Below, piece after piece: positions 54,093 through 63,630 of a DNA stretch of 64,000 nt (position 1 is its first letter; each line of letters begins with the position of its first letter). The notes beneath the pieces were generated by a model. That model did no database searches. It was not told where the DNA came from and worked only from the letters and a program-made list of their open reading frames with translations. The stretch is taken from assembly GCF_005047635.1 (NCBI RefSeq), contig NZ_SUKC01000001.1:124001-188000 (forward strand), read 5' to 3'. The stretch comes from Arthrobacter sp. CAU 1506 (GTDB taxonomy: Bacteria; Actinomycetota; Actinomycetes; Actinomycetales; Micrococcaceae). A program made the translations under genes and the position numbers.

Positions 54093-54761
54093 CTAGGACG
54101 TGGTTTCCGGCTCGGTGAAGAGTGCGCCGGCTTGTTCGGCCAACAGCAGCCCGAATTTTTCTGCTGCCTCCGGTGTGGTGCGGTAACTCGGGGCGACGAT
54201 GCTCAGAGCAGCGACGACTTTGTCTCCGGCGAAGACAGGAGCCGCGACGGCGGTCACGTCGGCCTCCACGCTGTCCGCCATGACGGTAAACGTGCCGCGG
54301 TCCACCTGGCCGCTCAGGGCAGCTCCGGCCGCGCTGCCCGCGATCGGGAAGGTCCGACCCACCCAGTTCACGTGCCGCACGGTGTGGGTGCCTTCTTCGA
54401 TAGCCACGTACAGTCCGTGCTCGCTCCCGGCGGTCACGCTCAGGTAGGCGGATTCGCCGGTCCGGTCTACCAGCGCGCGCAGGACATCGCGGCTGGCGTC
54501 GACCAGCGACTCGTGGCTCAGCGCCTGCACGCCCAGCTGCACCATCCGAAAGCCCGGCCGGTACAAGGCGTTCCCACGCTTGGCCGCGAATCCGTTGGCT
54601 TCGAGGGTCCGCAGCAGGCGCAGCGCCGTTGAGGCGGACAAGTCGACTGCCTTCGCCGCGTCGGCGAGCTTGACGCCGTCGTTCTCGCAGACGATGCGGA
54701 GCAGCGCCAGCGCGCGGTCGGCCGCCCTGGTGGTGGGATCCGCGCTCGCTTTTGGCACCAT
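54093..54761 (-). CDS. IclR-family transcriptional regulator of the hut locus
   Basis: It has 222 residues: winged-helix domain with [23 protein letters not shown], then an IclR ligand domain ([49 protein letters not shown]). ATG at 54761 follows GGAGGAG. Transcribed ahead of hutU and divergent from the binding protein-hutH unit, so it is placed to control both halves. Confidence 0.92.
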   Translation of the reverse strand: MVPKASADPTTRAADRALALLRIVCENDGVKLADAAKAVDLSASTALRLLRTLEANGFAAKRGNALYRPGFRMVQLGVQALSHESLVDASRDVLRALVDRTGESAYLSVTAGSEHGLYVAIEEGTHTVRHVNWVGRTFPIAGSAAGAALSGQVDRGTFTVMADSVEADVTAVAAPVFAGDKVVAALSIVAPSYRTTPEAAEKFGLLLAEQAGALFTEPETTS

Positions 54762-54842
54762 GCTGCTCCTCCGCTGTGTTGGATTTATTGCAGCCAGTAA
54801 AACACCAATTTCATTCAGCGGCAAGAATTATCGCCAAAAGTA

Positions 54843-54872
54843 TTGACCCCCCACACGTCGGCTGGGTAGTTT
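54843..54872 (+). promoter_or_regulatory. Probable promoter of the lipoprotein-hutH unit
   Basis: TTGACC (54843-54848) and TAGTTT (54867-54872) with 18-bp spacing, about 70 bp before the lipoprotein start, in an AT-rich patch. Confidence 0.5.
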
Positions 54873-54943
54873 CAGGTAACAGCCCGCTTGTTTTACTGAT
54901 CGAAACGGGCATGCCATGCATCGGCAGAAAAAAGGAGACCTTG

Positions 54944-55972
54944 ATGCCCCACCTGTTGTCCGCGGCCCCCAGCGCCCGCCGTCCCCTTCTGGCCACCGCT
55001 TCGGCTGCCGTGCTGGCTGGCGCGCTCCTGCTGACCGGCTGCGGCTCCGGCAGCCCCTCCTCACCCGGCGGCGGATCGCAACCCGCGGACCAGTCGGCGG
55101 ACGCCGCCCTGGACCAGGTGAATCTGGGACTGATCCCGATCACGGACGTGGCGCCGGTATATCTGGGCATCCAGGAGGGCTACTTCGAGGACGAAGGCAT
55201 CCAGCTCTCGGTCCAGCTGGCCCAGGGCGGCGCCGCTATTGTGCCGGCGGTCATGACCGGCGAATACCAGTTCGGCTACTCGAACGTCGTGTCGCTGCTG
55301 ATCGCCCGGGACAAGGGGCTGCCGATCACCGTCGTCTCCAACGGCTCCAGCTCCACCAACGTCGCCGGCAAGGACGTGACCGAGGTCGCCGCGCTGCCGG
55401 ACGCTGGAATCGAGAACCCGGCCGATCTGGTGGGCAAGACGGTCGCCGTCAACGCACTGAACAACTTTGCCGATGTCACCATCCGGAACGCCGTTGAACA
55501 AGCCGGCGGGAACCCTGACGACGTCGACTTCGTGGAAATGCCCTACCCGAACATGCCGGCGGCGCTGGAGCGCGGCGACGTTGACGCGGCCTGGACCACC
55601 GAGCCGTTCCGCACCCAGATCCTCGAAGCCGGCGGCGAAATTGTGTCCAGCCCGATGACCGACCTCACCCAAGACTTCGATTCGGCCTTCTACTTCACGT
55701 CCGAGCAGACCATGCAGGAGAACCCCGAACTCGTCGAGCGGTTCCAAAGGGCGCTGGAGAAGTCCTTCCAGTTCGCTGCGGAGAATGACGACGAGGTACG
55801 CACCGTCATCCAGGACTACGCGAAGATCACGCCCGAGCTCGCAGAGACCGTGGTGATGTCCCGCTGGTACCCGGAGATCAACCGGGAGGGCCTGGAGAAG
55901 CTCGGGTCGGCCGCGGTCAAGTACGGCGTGCTGAAGAACAACCCCGACTATGAGGCGCTGATCGCCGACTAG
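54944..55972 (+). CDS. Orphan ABC substrate-binding lipoprotein (NMT1/TauA type)
   Basis: It has 342 residues. Lipoprotein signal with LLLTGC lipobox; mature part: LGLIPITDVAPVYLGIQEGY, QLAQGGAAIVPAVMTGEYQF, ENPADLVGKTVAVNALNNF, DAAWTTEPF. Such proteins bind nitrate, sulfonates, pyrimidines or related small molecules. ATG at 54944 follows AAAGGAG. No permease or ATPase accompanies it; it lies 42 bp before hutH. It may feed histidine, urocanate or a related imidazole to a transporter encoded elsewhere. Confidence 0.85.
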   Translation: MPHLLSAAPSARRPLLATASAAVLAGALLLTGCGSGSPSSPGGGSQPADQSADAALDQVNLGLIPITDVAPVYLGIQEGYFEDEGIQLSVQLAQGGAAIVPAVMTGEYQFGYSNVVSLLIARDKGLPITVVSNGSSSTNVAGKDVTEVAALPDAGIENPADLVGKTVAVNALNNFADVTIRNAVEQAGGNPDDVDFVEMPYPNMPAALERGDVDAAWTTEPFRTQILEAGGEIVSSPMTDLTQDFDSAFYFTSEQTMQENPELVERFQRALEKSFQFAAENDDEVRTVIQDYAKITPELAETVVMSRWYPEINREGLEKLGSAAVKYGVLKNNPDYEALIAD

Positions 55973-56014
55973 CCCCCGGCACCCCGGCCATCCCGTTACT
56001 GCTTGAAAGGCACC

Positions 56015-57595
56015 ATGTCACAGTCCCAGCTCCAGACCGTTTCAGTCTCCGTCTCCGTCGGACCCCTCTCCCCGGCCGACGTCGTCGCCGTCGCCCGCCA
56101 CGGGGCCACCGTGGAACTCAGCGAGGAGTCGCTCGCGGCGATGGCCACCTCGCGAAAGGTGATCGAGGCGTTGGTGGACGACGACGTGCCGCACTACGGG
56201 GTGAGCACGGGCTTCGGTGCCCTGGCCACCAAACAGATTCCGGTGGACCTGCGCACGCAACTGCAGCGCAGCCTGATCCGCAGCCATGCGGCATCCTCGG
56301 GCGCCGAAGTCGACCGGGAGGTGATCCGCGGGCTGATGCTCAACCGGCTGTCCACCATGGCCACCGGCCGCACCGGCGTCCGGCCCCTGGTGGCCCAGGC
56401 CTACGCCGGGATCCTCAATGCCGGCATCACCCCCATCGTCGGTGAATACGGATCGCTGGGCTGCTCCGGCGACCTGGCGCCGCTGGCCCATTGCGCGCTC
56501 GCCCTGATGGGCGAAGGCCAGGTGCGCGACAAGCACGGCGAACTGGTCGCTGCGGCCGACGCGCTGGCTGCCGCCGGGCTGGAACCGGTGGAACTGCGTG
56601 AGAAGGAAGGGCTGGCCCTGATCAACGGCACCGACGGCATGCTGGGCATGCTGATCATGGCCTCGGCGGACCTGCACCGGCTGCTGAAGACCGCCGACCT
56701 CGCTGCCGCCATGAGCATTGAAGGCCTGCTGGGAACGGACGCGGTGCTGGCCGAGGACCTGCACGCGCTCCGGCCGCATCCCGGCCAGATTGCCGCCGCC
56801 GCCAACATGCGCACCGTCCTGGCCGGGTCCGTCCTGATCGAGGAGCAAAAGCACGGCCAGCACCGGTTCACCAGGGTCCAGGACGCGTACTCGCTGCGCT
56901 GCGCCCCGCAGGTGCACGGCGCAGCACGCGCCACCTTGGCCCACGTGGAGTCGGTGGCCGGTTACGAGCTGTCCTCCGCCGTAGATAATCCAGTGGTCAC
57001 CGTGGACGGCCGGGTGGAGTCCAATGGCAACTTCCATGGCGCTCCGGTGGGCTACGCCCTGGATTTCCTGGCCATTGCCGTGGCCGACCTGGCCTCGATG
57101 AGCGAACGGCGCACCGACCGGTTCCTTGACACCGCCCGCAGTCACGGGCTGAACGCCTTCCTGGCCGACGACCCAGGTGTGGACTCCGGGCACATGATCG
57201 CGCAGTACACCCAGGCCGGGATTGTCAGCGAGCTCAAGCGGTTGGCCAATCCGGCGTCGGTGGATTCGATCCCGTCCTCGGCCATGCAGGAAGACCACGT
57301 CTCGATGGGCTGGTCTGCCGGGCTGAAGCTGCGCCGCGCCCTGGACGGACTGACCCGGGTGCTGGCCATCGAACTGCTCACCAGCGCCCGGGCCCTGGAC
57401 ATGCGCGACGGCGGTGTGGAGTCGTCCAAGTCCGCGCCTGCGGTCACCGCCGTGCGCCGTGAAATCCGCACGGTGGTGGCCGGGCCGGGCACCGACCGCT
57501 ACCTCTCCCCGGAGATCGAGGCCGTCCGCGTGCTGGTGGACAGCGGCGCGCTGCTGGACGCCGCCGAGCAGGCTGCCGGGAGCGCACTGATCTGA
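56015..57595 (+). CDS. hutH: Histidine ammonia-lyase
   Basis: Converts histidine to urocanate and ammonia. It has 526 residues. The MIO cofactor triad, usually Ala-Ser-Gly, is Cys150-Ser151-Gly152 in GSLGCSGDLAPLAH, a variant known to me from other actinobacterial HutH proteins. Substrate-site YGVSTGFGALA and SSAMQEDHVSMGW are intact. ATG at 56015 is preferred to an upstream TTG at 56003. It is the second gene after the lipoprotein and starts the pathway completed by hutU, hutI and hutF on the other strand. Confidence 0.95.
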   Translation: MSQSQLQTVSVSVSVGPLSPADVVAVARHGATVELSEESLAAMATSRKVIEALVDDDVPHYGVSTGFGALATKQIPVDLRTQLQRSLIRSHAASSGAEVDREVIRGLMLNRLSTMATGRTGVRPLVAQAYAGILNAGITPIVGEYGSLGCSGDLAPLAHCALALMGEGQVRDKHGELVAAADALAAAGLEPVELREKEGLALINGTDGMLGMLIMASADLHRLLKTADLAAAMSIEGLLGTDAVLAEDLHALRPHPGQIAAAANMRTVLAGSVLIEEQKHGQHRFTRVQDAYSLRCAPQVHGAARATLAHVESVAGYELSSAVDNPVVTVDGRVESNGNFHGAPVGYALDFLAIAVADLASMSERRTDRFLDTARSHGLNAFLADDPGVDSGHMIAQYTQAGIVSELKRLANPASVDSIPSSAMQEDHVSMGWSAGLKLRRALDGLTRVLAIELLTSARALDMRDGGVESSKSAPAVTAVRREIRTVVAGPGTDRYLSPEIEAVRVLVDSGALLDAAEQAAGSALI

Positions 57596-57627
57596 CCCGA
57601 ACGGCACTACACTGGTGCCGGAAACAC

Positions 57628-57660
57628 CGTTGGTTCCGGATCGCCGGGCCGGAACCAACG
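57628..57660 (+). terminator. Hairpin terminator after hutH
   Basis: Perfect 12-bp arms CGTTGGTTCCGG and CCGGAACCAACG around a 9-nt loop, 33 bp past the hutH stop. No T tract, so strength is uncertain. Confidence 0.7.
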
Positions 57661-57702
57661 TCGGGATCATGGGGGGGCCGGCGCCGGAGAAGGACCTGCC
57701 GC

Positions 57703-58740
57703 ATGGGCGCCGACACACCCGAAGCCCGGCCCAGCCGCCGCAAACTGCTGCAGCGAACCGTGCCTGTGCTCGCCGCCGGAATCGGTGCCGGGGTGCTCGG
57801 CACGGCCGGTGCCGCAGCTTCGGTGCGGCCTGATGCCACCCCCGGCGACGAGCAGCTCGCGCGGCTGGTCGCCGATCCGACGTCGGCCACCCACCGCGCG
57901 CTGGTCCAGCTCCTGGCACCGACGGCGACGGCGGCGGTGAGAACCGCCCCGAACGGGCGGGTGGACCCCCGGCAGGCCGGCTACGACGTGGTCCTGCTGC
58001 TGGGCCAGTCCAACATGCAGGGCTGCGGACTGCCGTTCGACCCCGCCATCGATGTGGAGCTGGACGGCATCGATCAGTTGGCCGCTTCCGGTCCCCGCAC
58101 CGGCCAGGTCATGACCGCCAGCGAACCGCTCTGCCACGTCTCCAGCGTCCGGGTGGAGGGCCGGCCCGCCGTCGGTCCTGGGTTTGAATTCGCCCGGCAG
58201 CTGTGGCTGGCTCAGCCAGCCGGCCGCAAGGTACTGCTGGTGCCTGCGGCCCTGGGCGGCACGTCGATAACCGGCAACGCCGACTACTCCTGGGACCCGG
58301 ACAACACCGCCGCCCGGACCAATTTGTTCCATCGCGCAGTGGATGCCGGCCGCCGCGCCCTGGCCTTGAATCCACACAATCGCCTGGCCGCGGTCCTCTG
58401 GCACCAGGGCGAGGCGGATGCCGTGTTGGGCTCCAGCCAGGAGTGGTACCAGGCCAAGCTGCTGCAGATCATCGATCTGGTCCGCGAGGCCCTGGGCCCG
58501 GCGCCGTTCCTGATCGGCGGCATGGTGCCGGAGTGGCTCCCCGGCGATCCGGGACGCCGCGGCATCGATGCCGCGCACCGCGCCATCCCCTCGCTCCGGC
58601 CGCGGACTGCGTTCGTCGAAGGACCCGCCGGAGCCGGCCAGGACGAAGGCCACATCCACTACAACGCGGCCGGCGCCCGGGAACTGGGACTGCGCTTCTA
58701 CGGCGCCTACGAAGCCGAGGCCGCCGGACAGCCCGCGTAA
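57703..58740 (+). CDS. Secreted SASA-type carbohydrate esterase (sialate-O-acetylesterase-like)
   Basis: It has 345 residues. N-terminus carries a twin-arginine-like signal (SRRKLLQRTVPVLAAGIGAG). The SGNH-type catalytic region begins VLLLGQSNMQG; WHQGEADAV and DEGHIHYNAAGA hold the remaining triad residues. Predicted to remove acetyl groups from sugars outside the cell. Monocistronic, between hutH and the tdh operon. The exact sugar is unknown. Confidence 0.85.
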   Translation: MGADTPEARPSRRKLLQRTVPVLAAGIGAGVLGTAGAAASVRPDATPGDEQLARLVADPTSATHRALVQLLAPTATAAVRTAPNGRVDPRQAGYDVVLLLGQSNMQGCGLPFDPAIDVELDGIDQLAASGPRTGQVMTASEPLCHVSSVRVEGRPAVGPGFEFARQLWLAQPAGRKVLLVPAALGGTSITGNADYSWDPDNTAARTNLFHRAVDAGRRALALNPHNRLAAVLWHQGEADAVLGSSQEWYQAKLLQIIDLVREALGPAPFLIGGMVPEWLPGDPGRRGIDAAHRAIPSLRPRTAFVEGPAGAGQDEGHIHYNAAGARELGLRFYGAYEAEAAGQPA

Positions 58741-58760
58741 CAGCGCCCCTGTTGGGGCCT

Positions 58761-59852
58761 TTAGCGCGTGAAGGTACGACGGTGCGGGCTGAGGGCGGCG
58801 GGGACGTCGCCGGCGCCGTCGTGCTCGCCCAGGATCAGTCCCGCGGCGAGCTCGGCGATTCCGGCCGACGTCTGGAATCCGTAACCGCCCTGCCCGGCCA
58901 GCCAGAAGAAGCCTTCGACCTCGGGATCGAAGCCCACCACCGGATGCCCGTCGGCAGGCTCCGTCCGCAACCCGGTCCAGGCCATGGCCACACCGGTAAT
59001 GGTCAGGGTGGTGCTCCTGCTGACGTGGGCGATGGCCCGCTGCACGTCGGTGTCCCGCGGACGCGCGTCCTCGGGCTCGCTCGGCACGGTTTCCGACGGC
59101 GAGACCAGCACCTGGCCGTTCTCCGGCCGGTAGTAGAAGCTGTCATCCGCCGCGGCCACCATGGGCTGCCGCGGCGACAGCGGCCGGGCCACGTCCACCA
59201 CCGCCGCGGTCCGCCGATACGGCACCAGCCCCTGGGGCTGCGCTCCGAACAAGGCAGCAACCTGCTCTGCCCACGCGCCGGCTGCGTTCACCACTGTTCC
59301 GGCGTCGACCGTCTCTCCTCCCGCGACCACCCGCCAGCCGCTGCCGTGCCGGCGGGCCGATTCGACACGCGCTCCGGTCAGGAACCGCGCCCCCGCGGCA
59401 CGCGCGGTGTCCTGGTGGTGCTGCAGCAGGACGTCCGTGCGGCAGCCGAACGACGTTCGGTCCAGTCCGGCTGCTTCGAAAGCGCCGGGCCGCAGCTCCG
59501 GGCTTAGCTCCAGCGCATCGTCCGGGCCGATGAACTCCATCTGGCCGCTGGCATGCTCCTTCACGGCCGCTTTCGATCCGATCAACAGGAACGACCGGTG
59601 GCTGAGGACCCGCAGCCCGGCCTCGCTTTGCCGGCGGTGCAGCAGGTCCAGCGTGCGGACGGTCAACTGCTGGATGGCCGGCGGACCGTAGCTGGGAACC
59701 AGCTGCCGTGCCGATCGGCCGGACGTGTGGTAGCCCAGTGTGGGTTCGGCCTCCGCCAGCACCACGCGCACCCGGCCGGCCAGTTCGGCCGCCAGCGACA
59801 GCCCGGCGATGCCGCCGCCGATGATCAGGACGTCACAGCTGATCGTGGTCAT
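58761..59852 (-). CDS. FAD-dependent oxidoreductase (DAO family)
   Basis: It has 363 residues. FAD-binding [18 protein letters not shown] at the N-terminus, [17 protein letters not shown] in the middle, and [12 protein letters not shown] near the end. This is the glycine/D-amino-acid oxidase-like group; relatives include D-arginine dehydrogenases and L-2-hydroxyglutarate oxidases. The start overlaps the kbl stop by four bases, so it belongs to the tdh-kbl operon and may oxidise a product such as glycine or aminoacetone-derived compounds. Substrate not established. Confidence 0.82.
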   Translation of the reverse strand: MTTISCDVLIIGGGIAGLSLAAELAGRVRVVLAEAEPTLGYHTSGRSARQLVPSYGPPAIQQLTVRTLDLLHRRQSEAGLRVLSHRSFLLIGSKAAVKEHASGQMEFIGPDDALELSPELRPGAFEAAGLDRTSFGCRTDVLLQHHQDTARAAGARFLTGARVESARRHGSGWRVVAGGETVDAGTVVNAAGAWAEQVAALFGAQPQGLVPYRRTAAVVDVARPLSPRQPMVAAADDSFYYRPENGQVLVSPSETVPSEPEDARPRDTDVQRAIAHVSRSTTLTITGVAMAWTGLRTEPADGHPVVGFDPEVEGFFWLAGQGGYGFQTSAGIAELAAGLILGEHDGAGDVPAALSPHRRTFTR

Positions 59853-61066
59853 ACGGTCTGTACCGCCTGCCGGGCGGCGACGAATGCGGCGACGCAGGCT
59901 TCAATGTCCTCCGCCGTGTGGGCGGCCGAGAGCTGCACGCGGATCCGCGCGGCGTCTTTGGGGACCACCGGGTAACTGAAGGCGGTGACGTACACGCCGT
60001 GGTCCAGCATCGCCTCGGCGGTCCTGCCGGCGAGCACGGCATCGTGGAACATCACCGGGACAATCGGATGAACACCTTCCAGCAGGTCGAAGCCTTCTTC
60101 CGCCATCCGGCTCCTGAACAGCGCGGTGTTGTCCTGCAGCCGGGACCGCAGCTCGGCCGAACCGCCCACCAGCTCCAGCGCCTTCAGCGTGGCGGCAACG
60201 ATGGCGGGGGCAACCGAGTTGGAGAACAGGTAGGGCCGGGCCTTTTGCCGGAGCATCGCCACGATTTCGCGGCGTCCGGACACGTAGCCGCCGGAGGCGC
60301 CGCCCAGGGCCTTGCCGAAGGTGCCGGTGTAGATGTCCACGTTGTCCGATACGCCTGCATGTTCCGGCGTCCCGGCGCCGCTGGCTCCCATGAAGCCGAC
60401 GGCGTGCGAGTCGTCAACCATCACCAGCGCTCCGTAGGTTACGGCCAGTTCGCAGATCTGCTCCAACGGGGCCAGGTAGCCGTCCATGGAGAAGACCCCG
60501 TCGGTGACGACGACCGTCCGCCTGGCGCCCGCGCCGTCGTTCAACTCCGCCGCTTCCCGCAGCCTGGCCTCAAGTTCGGACATGTCCCGGTTCGCGTAGC
60601 GGAAGCGCGCCGCCTTGGACAGCCGGATGCCGTCGATGATCGAGGCGTGGTTCAGGGCGTCGGAGATGATTGCGTCTTCTGGGCCAAAGAGGGATTCGAA
60701 AACCCCGCCGTTGGCGTCAAAACAGGACGAGAACAGGATGGTGTCTTCGGTTCCGAGGAAGCGGGACACCGCCTGTTCCAGCTGCAGGTGCAGATCCTGC
60801 GTGCCGCAGATGAACCGGACGCTGGCCATGCCGAACCCGCGCTCGTCCATGGCGGCTTTCGCGGCGGCGATGATCTCCGGATGGTCCGCCAGCCCCAGAT
60901 AGTTGTTGGCACAAAAGTTCAGCACTTCGCGGGCGGCGCCGTCCAGCGGGCCGGCGCTAATGTGGCTGGACTGCGGTGTGGTGATGCGGCGCTCTGCCTT
61001 GAACAGTCCGGCATCCAGGATCTCCTCCAGCTCGGCTGCCAGTTGCTCCTTCAACGTTCCGTACAT
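59849..61066 (-). CDS. kbl: 2-amino-3-ketobutyrate CoA ligase (glycine C-acetyltransferase)
   Basis: Cleaves 2-amino-3-ketobutyrate with CoA to glycine and acetyl-CoA. It has 405 residues, PLP aminotransferase fold. [40 protein letters not shown], and PLP Lys in [14 protein letters not shown] at 61066 follows AGGGGGA; the longer frame lies in the tdh end. It is 9 bp after tdh. Confidence 0.95.
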   Translation of the reverse strand: MYGTLKEQLAAELEEILDAGLFKAERRITTPQSSHISAGPLDGAAREVLNFCANNYLGLADHPEIIAAAKAAMDERGFGMASVRFICGTQDLHLQLEQAVSRFLGTEDTILFSSCFDANGGVFESLFGPEDAIISDALNHASIIDGIRLSKAARFRYANRDMSELEARLREAAELNDGAGARRTVVVTDGVFSMDGYLAPLEQICELAVTYGALVMVDDSHAVGFMGASGAGTPEHAGVSDNVDIYTGTFGKALGGASGGYVSGRREIVAMLRQKARPYLFSNSVAPAIVAATLKALELVGGSAELRSRLQDNTALFRSRMAEEGFDLLEGVHPIVPVMFHDAVLAGRTAEAMLDHGVYVTAFSYPVVPKDAARIRVQLSAAHTAEDIEACVAAFVAARQAVQTV

Positions 61067-61074
61067 GCTTCCCC

Positions 61075-62121
61075 CTAGATCCGGGTCCAGTCGAGGACCA
61101 CTTTGCCGCCTTCGCCGTGCCGGGCGATGTCGAACCCGCGCTGCCACTCGGCGGCCGGGAGCACGTCCGTGATCACCGAGGATATCGCCTGGTGCAGTGC
61201 GGGGCTGGACGAGAGCATGGCGCTCATCGCGTACCAGGTTTCGAACATCTCGCGGCCGTAGATGCCCTTCAGCGTGAGCATGTGCGTGACCACCTTGGCC
61301 CAGTCGATGCTGATGTCTTCGGCCGGTAGCCCCAACAGCGCAATCCGTCCGCCGTGGGTCATGTTGTCGATCATCGCCTGCAGCGCCGAGCCACGGCCGG
61401 ACATCTCCAGTCCGATGTCGAAACCTTCGGCCAGCTCCAGCTGCCGCTGTGCCTCCGCCACCCGGGTCTGGCTCACATCGACCACCATGTCGGCGCCCAT
61501 CCTTTTGGCCAGCTCCAGTCTCGAGGCTGACACATCCGTGACAGCGACCTTGCGCGCGCCGGCGTGCCGGACCACCGCAATCGCCATCAGTCCGATGGGC
61601 CCGGCACCGGTGATCAGGACGTCTTCGCCGACCAGCGGGAAGCTCAGGGCAGTGTGGACGGCGTTGCCGAACGGATCAAAGATGGCACCCAGTTCCGGCG
61701 TGACCTCCGGATCAGTGTGCACCCAGACATTGGTTTCCGGTATCACCACGTACTCGGCGAAGGCGCCGTCCCGCTGCACTCCCACGCTGATCGTGCGGAT
61801 GCACATCTGCCGACGGCCGGCCCGGCAGTTGCGGCAGGTGCCGCAGACGATGTGCCCCTCGCCCGAGACCCGGTTCCCGACCTGCACGTCCCGCACGCCG
61901 GGGCCCGCGGCCACCACTTCGCCGTAGAACTCGTGGCCGGGAATCAGCGGACTGGCCACCGAGCCCTCCGCCCAGTCGTCCCACGCTTGGATGTGCAGGT
62001 CAGTGCCGCAGATGCCGGTGGTCAGTACCTTGATCTTGACCTCGCCGAAGCCGGGTTCTGGCTCCGGTCGGTCCACCAGCTCAAAGCCGGCCTGTGGGCC
62101 GGACTTGAAGAGCGCCTTCAT
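61075..62121 (-). CDS. tdh: L-threonine 3-dehydrogenase
   Basis: Zinc- and NAD-dependent: oxidises threonine to 2-amino-3-ketobutyrate, which kbl then splits. It has 348 residues, MDR family. Catalytic Zn site GICGTDLH and GHEFYGEVV; structural Zn site [18 protein letters not shown] fold [10 protein letters not shown]. First gene of the tdh-kbl-FAD oxidoreductase operon. An 18-bp perfect tandem repeat lies just upstream of its ribosome site. Confidence 0.95.
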   Translation of the reverse strand: MKALFKSGPQAGFELVDRPEPEPGFGEVKIKVLTTGICGTDLHIQAWDDWAEGSVASPLIPGHEFYGEVVAAGPGVRDVQVGNRVSGEGHIVCGTCRNCRAGRRQMCIRTISVGVQRDGAFAEYVVIPETNVWVHTDPEVTPELGAIFDPFGNAVHTALSFPLVGEDVLITGAGPIGLMAIAVVRHAGARKVAVTDVSASRLELAKRMGADMVVDVSQTRVAEAQRQLELAEGFDIGLEMSGRGSALQAMIDNMTHGGRIALLGLPAEDISIDWAKVVTHMLTLKGIYGREMFETWYAMSAMLSSSPALHQAISSVITDVLPAAEWQRGFDIARHGEGGKVVLDWTRI

Positions 62122-62133
62122 GCGTTGTCCTTA

Positions 62134-62169
62134 TCTCTTGGTCCGGCCGGGTCTCTTGGTCCGGCCGGG
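62134..62169. repeat. 18-bp tandem duplication in the tdh leader
   Basis: TCTCTTGGTCCGGCCGGG occurs twice without spacer, 13 bp upstream of the tdh ATG. It may change leader length or folding and is prone to slippage. Confidence 0.9.
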
Positions 62170-62329
62170 ATCACGCGGCCGCCCGGACGGTGGTCCGGGT
62201 CACTAGGCCAACTCTACGTAAGTGCCCCGGCGAAGTGGAGCGCGTCACAGTGCGCGCTCGGCGTGCGGCGGGGTAGCTTTGCTGGCAAGCACTTCCTCTA
62301 TCCCCTTTCGACGTGAGCGAGACCTGCCC

Positions 62330-63535
62330 GTGGCAACCAGGACCCATCAGATCCTTCCGGCGATCGCCGACGACCCGTACTCCGACGACGTGCTGGCCGA
62401 CCCGTACGCCTTGTTCGGCCGGATGCGGGCAGCCGGCCCGGCGGTCTGGCTGGAGAAGTACCAGGTGCCGGCCTTCGCTCGCTACGCGGAGTGCCGCGAC
62501 ATCCTCGCGGACCACGGGACCTTCATCTCCGGCGCCGGCGTGGGTCCCAAGGACCTGTTGAAGGAACCAAACTGGCGGCCGCAGGGCATCCTTGAGTCCG
62601 ACCCGCCGCGGCACACCGTGATGCGGAACGCCATGGCCGGGGTGATCTCGCCCAAGGGGACGCGGGCGCTGCGGGCCGGATTCGAAGCCTTCGCGGCACA
62701 ACTGCTGCCGGAACTGCTGGAGCGTGGTTCGATCGACGGCGTCAAGGATCTGGCCGAGGTGTTTCCGCTCCGGGCGTTCGGCGACGCCGTCGGCATTCCG
62801 CAGGAGGGCCGCGAGGAGAACCTGCTGACCCATGGGGCGATGAACTTCAGCCACTTCGGCCCGGAGAACGAACGCCACCGCTACTACTTCGAACAAGGTG
62901 CCGGAACACCGGAGTGGGTGATGGACCGGACCCGGCGGGAAAACCTCAGCCCCGGAGGCATGGGCGAACAACTGTGGCAGTACGTGGACAGCGGCGATCT
63001 GCCGGCGGAGATGGCCCCGCTGGTGGTCAGGGCCCTGCTGTCCGCGGGCCTGGATACCACCGTGATCGGCATCGGCAACGCCCTCAAGCTCTTTGCCGAG
63101 CATCCGGAACAATGGAGCATCCTGCGGGACAACCCGCGGATGGTATCGCTGGCCATCAACGAGGTGCTGCGCTTCGAGTCCCCATTCCAGTCGTTCTACC
63201 GGACCACGTCCGCCGACACGGAGATCGCCGGCGTCAGCCTACCGGCCGGCAGCAAGCTGGCCTTGTTCCTGGGTTCGGCCAACCGGGACGAAGCCCAGTT
63301 CGGTCCGGATGCGGACGTCTTTCGGATTGAACGCGACGCCGCCAGCATGATCGCGTTCGGCAACGGTATCCACCGCTGCGTCGGCCAGCCCATCACCCGG
63401 CTGGAGATGCATGTTGTCCTGACCTGGCTGGCCCACAACGTGGAGCGGATCGAGCCTGCCGGCGAACCGGTGCCGTACCTACACAACACACTGAAGGGCT
63501 ACAGTTCGCTGCCCTTGCGGCTGCTGCCGGCCTGA
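62330..63535 (+). CDS. Cytochrome P450, CYP199-like
   Basis: Haem monooxygenase of 401 residues, soluble. I-helix ALLSAGLDTTVIGIG, ExxR in NEVLRFESP, haem Cys350 in FGNGIHRCVGQ. The stretch AEVFPLRAFGDAVGIPQEGRE resembles CYP199A enzymes that O-demethylate 4-methoxybenzoate and relatives. GTG at 62330 is the best start although the ribosome site is weak. No ferredoxin or reductase gene is visible; they may lie past the window or elsewhere. Divergent from tdh; a GAF regulator follows on the same strand. Confidence 0.88.
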   Translation: MATRTHQILPAIADDPYSDDVLADPYALFGRMRAAGPAVWLEKYQVPAFARYAECRDILADHGTFISGAGVGPKDLLKEPNWRPQGILESDPPRHTVMRNAMAGVISPKGTRALRAGFEAFAAQLLPELLERGSIDGVKDLAEVFPLRAFGDAVGIPQEGREENLLTHGAMNFSHFGPENERHRYYFEQGAGTPEWVMDRTRRENLSPGGMGEQLWQYVDSGDLPAEMAPLVVRALLSAGLDTTVIGIGNALKLFAEHPEQWSILRDNPRMVSLAINEVLRFESPFQSFYRTTSADTEIAGVSLPAGSKLALFLGSANRDEAQFGPDADVFRIERDAASMIAFGNGIHRCVGQPITRLEMHVVLTWLAHNVERIEPAGEPVPYLHNTLKGYSSLPLRLLPA

Positions 63536-63630
63536 GCCCCCGCTCGGTGGAACCTCCCGACCACCGCAGGCTAGACTGTGACTCCTGCCACAGATCCGTG
63601 GCGGTGATCCGGTACATAGGGGGATCTCCA

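Noticed and set aside
56042-57919. 625-codon minus-strand frame opposite hutH
   Set aside because: Shadow of hutH; translation is low-complexity Gly/Arg/Val/Gln with no family features.
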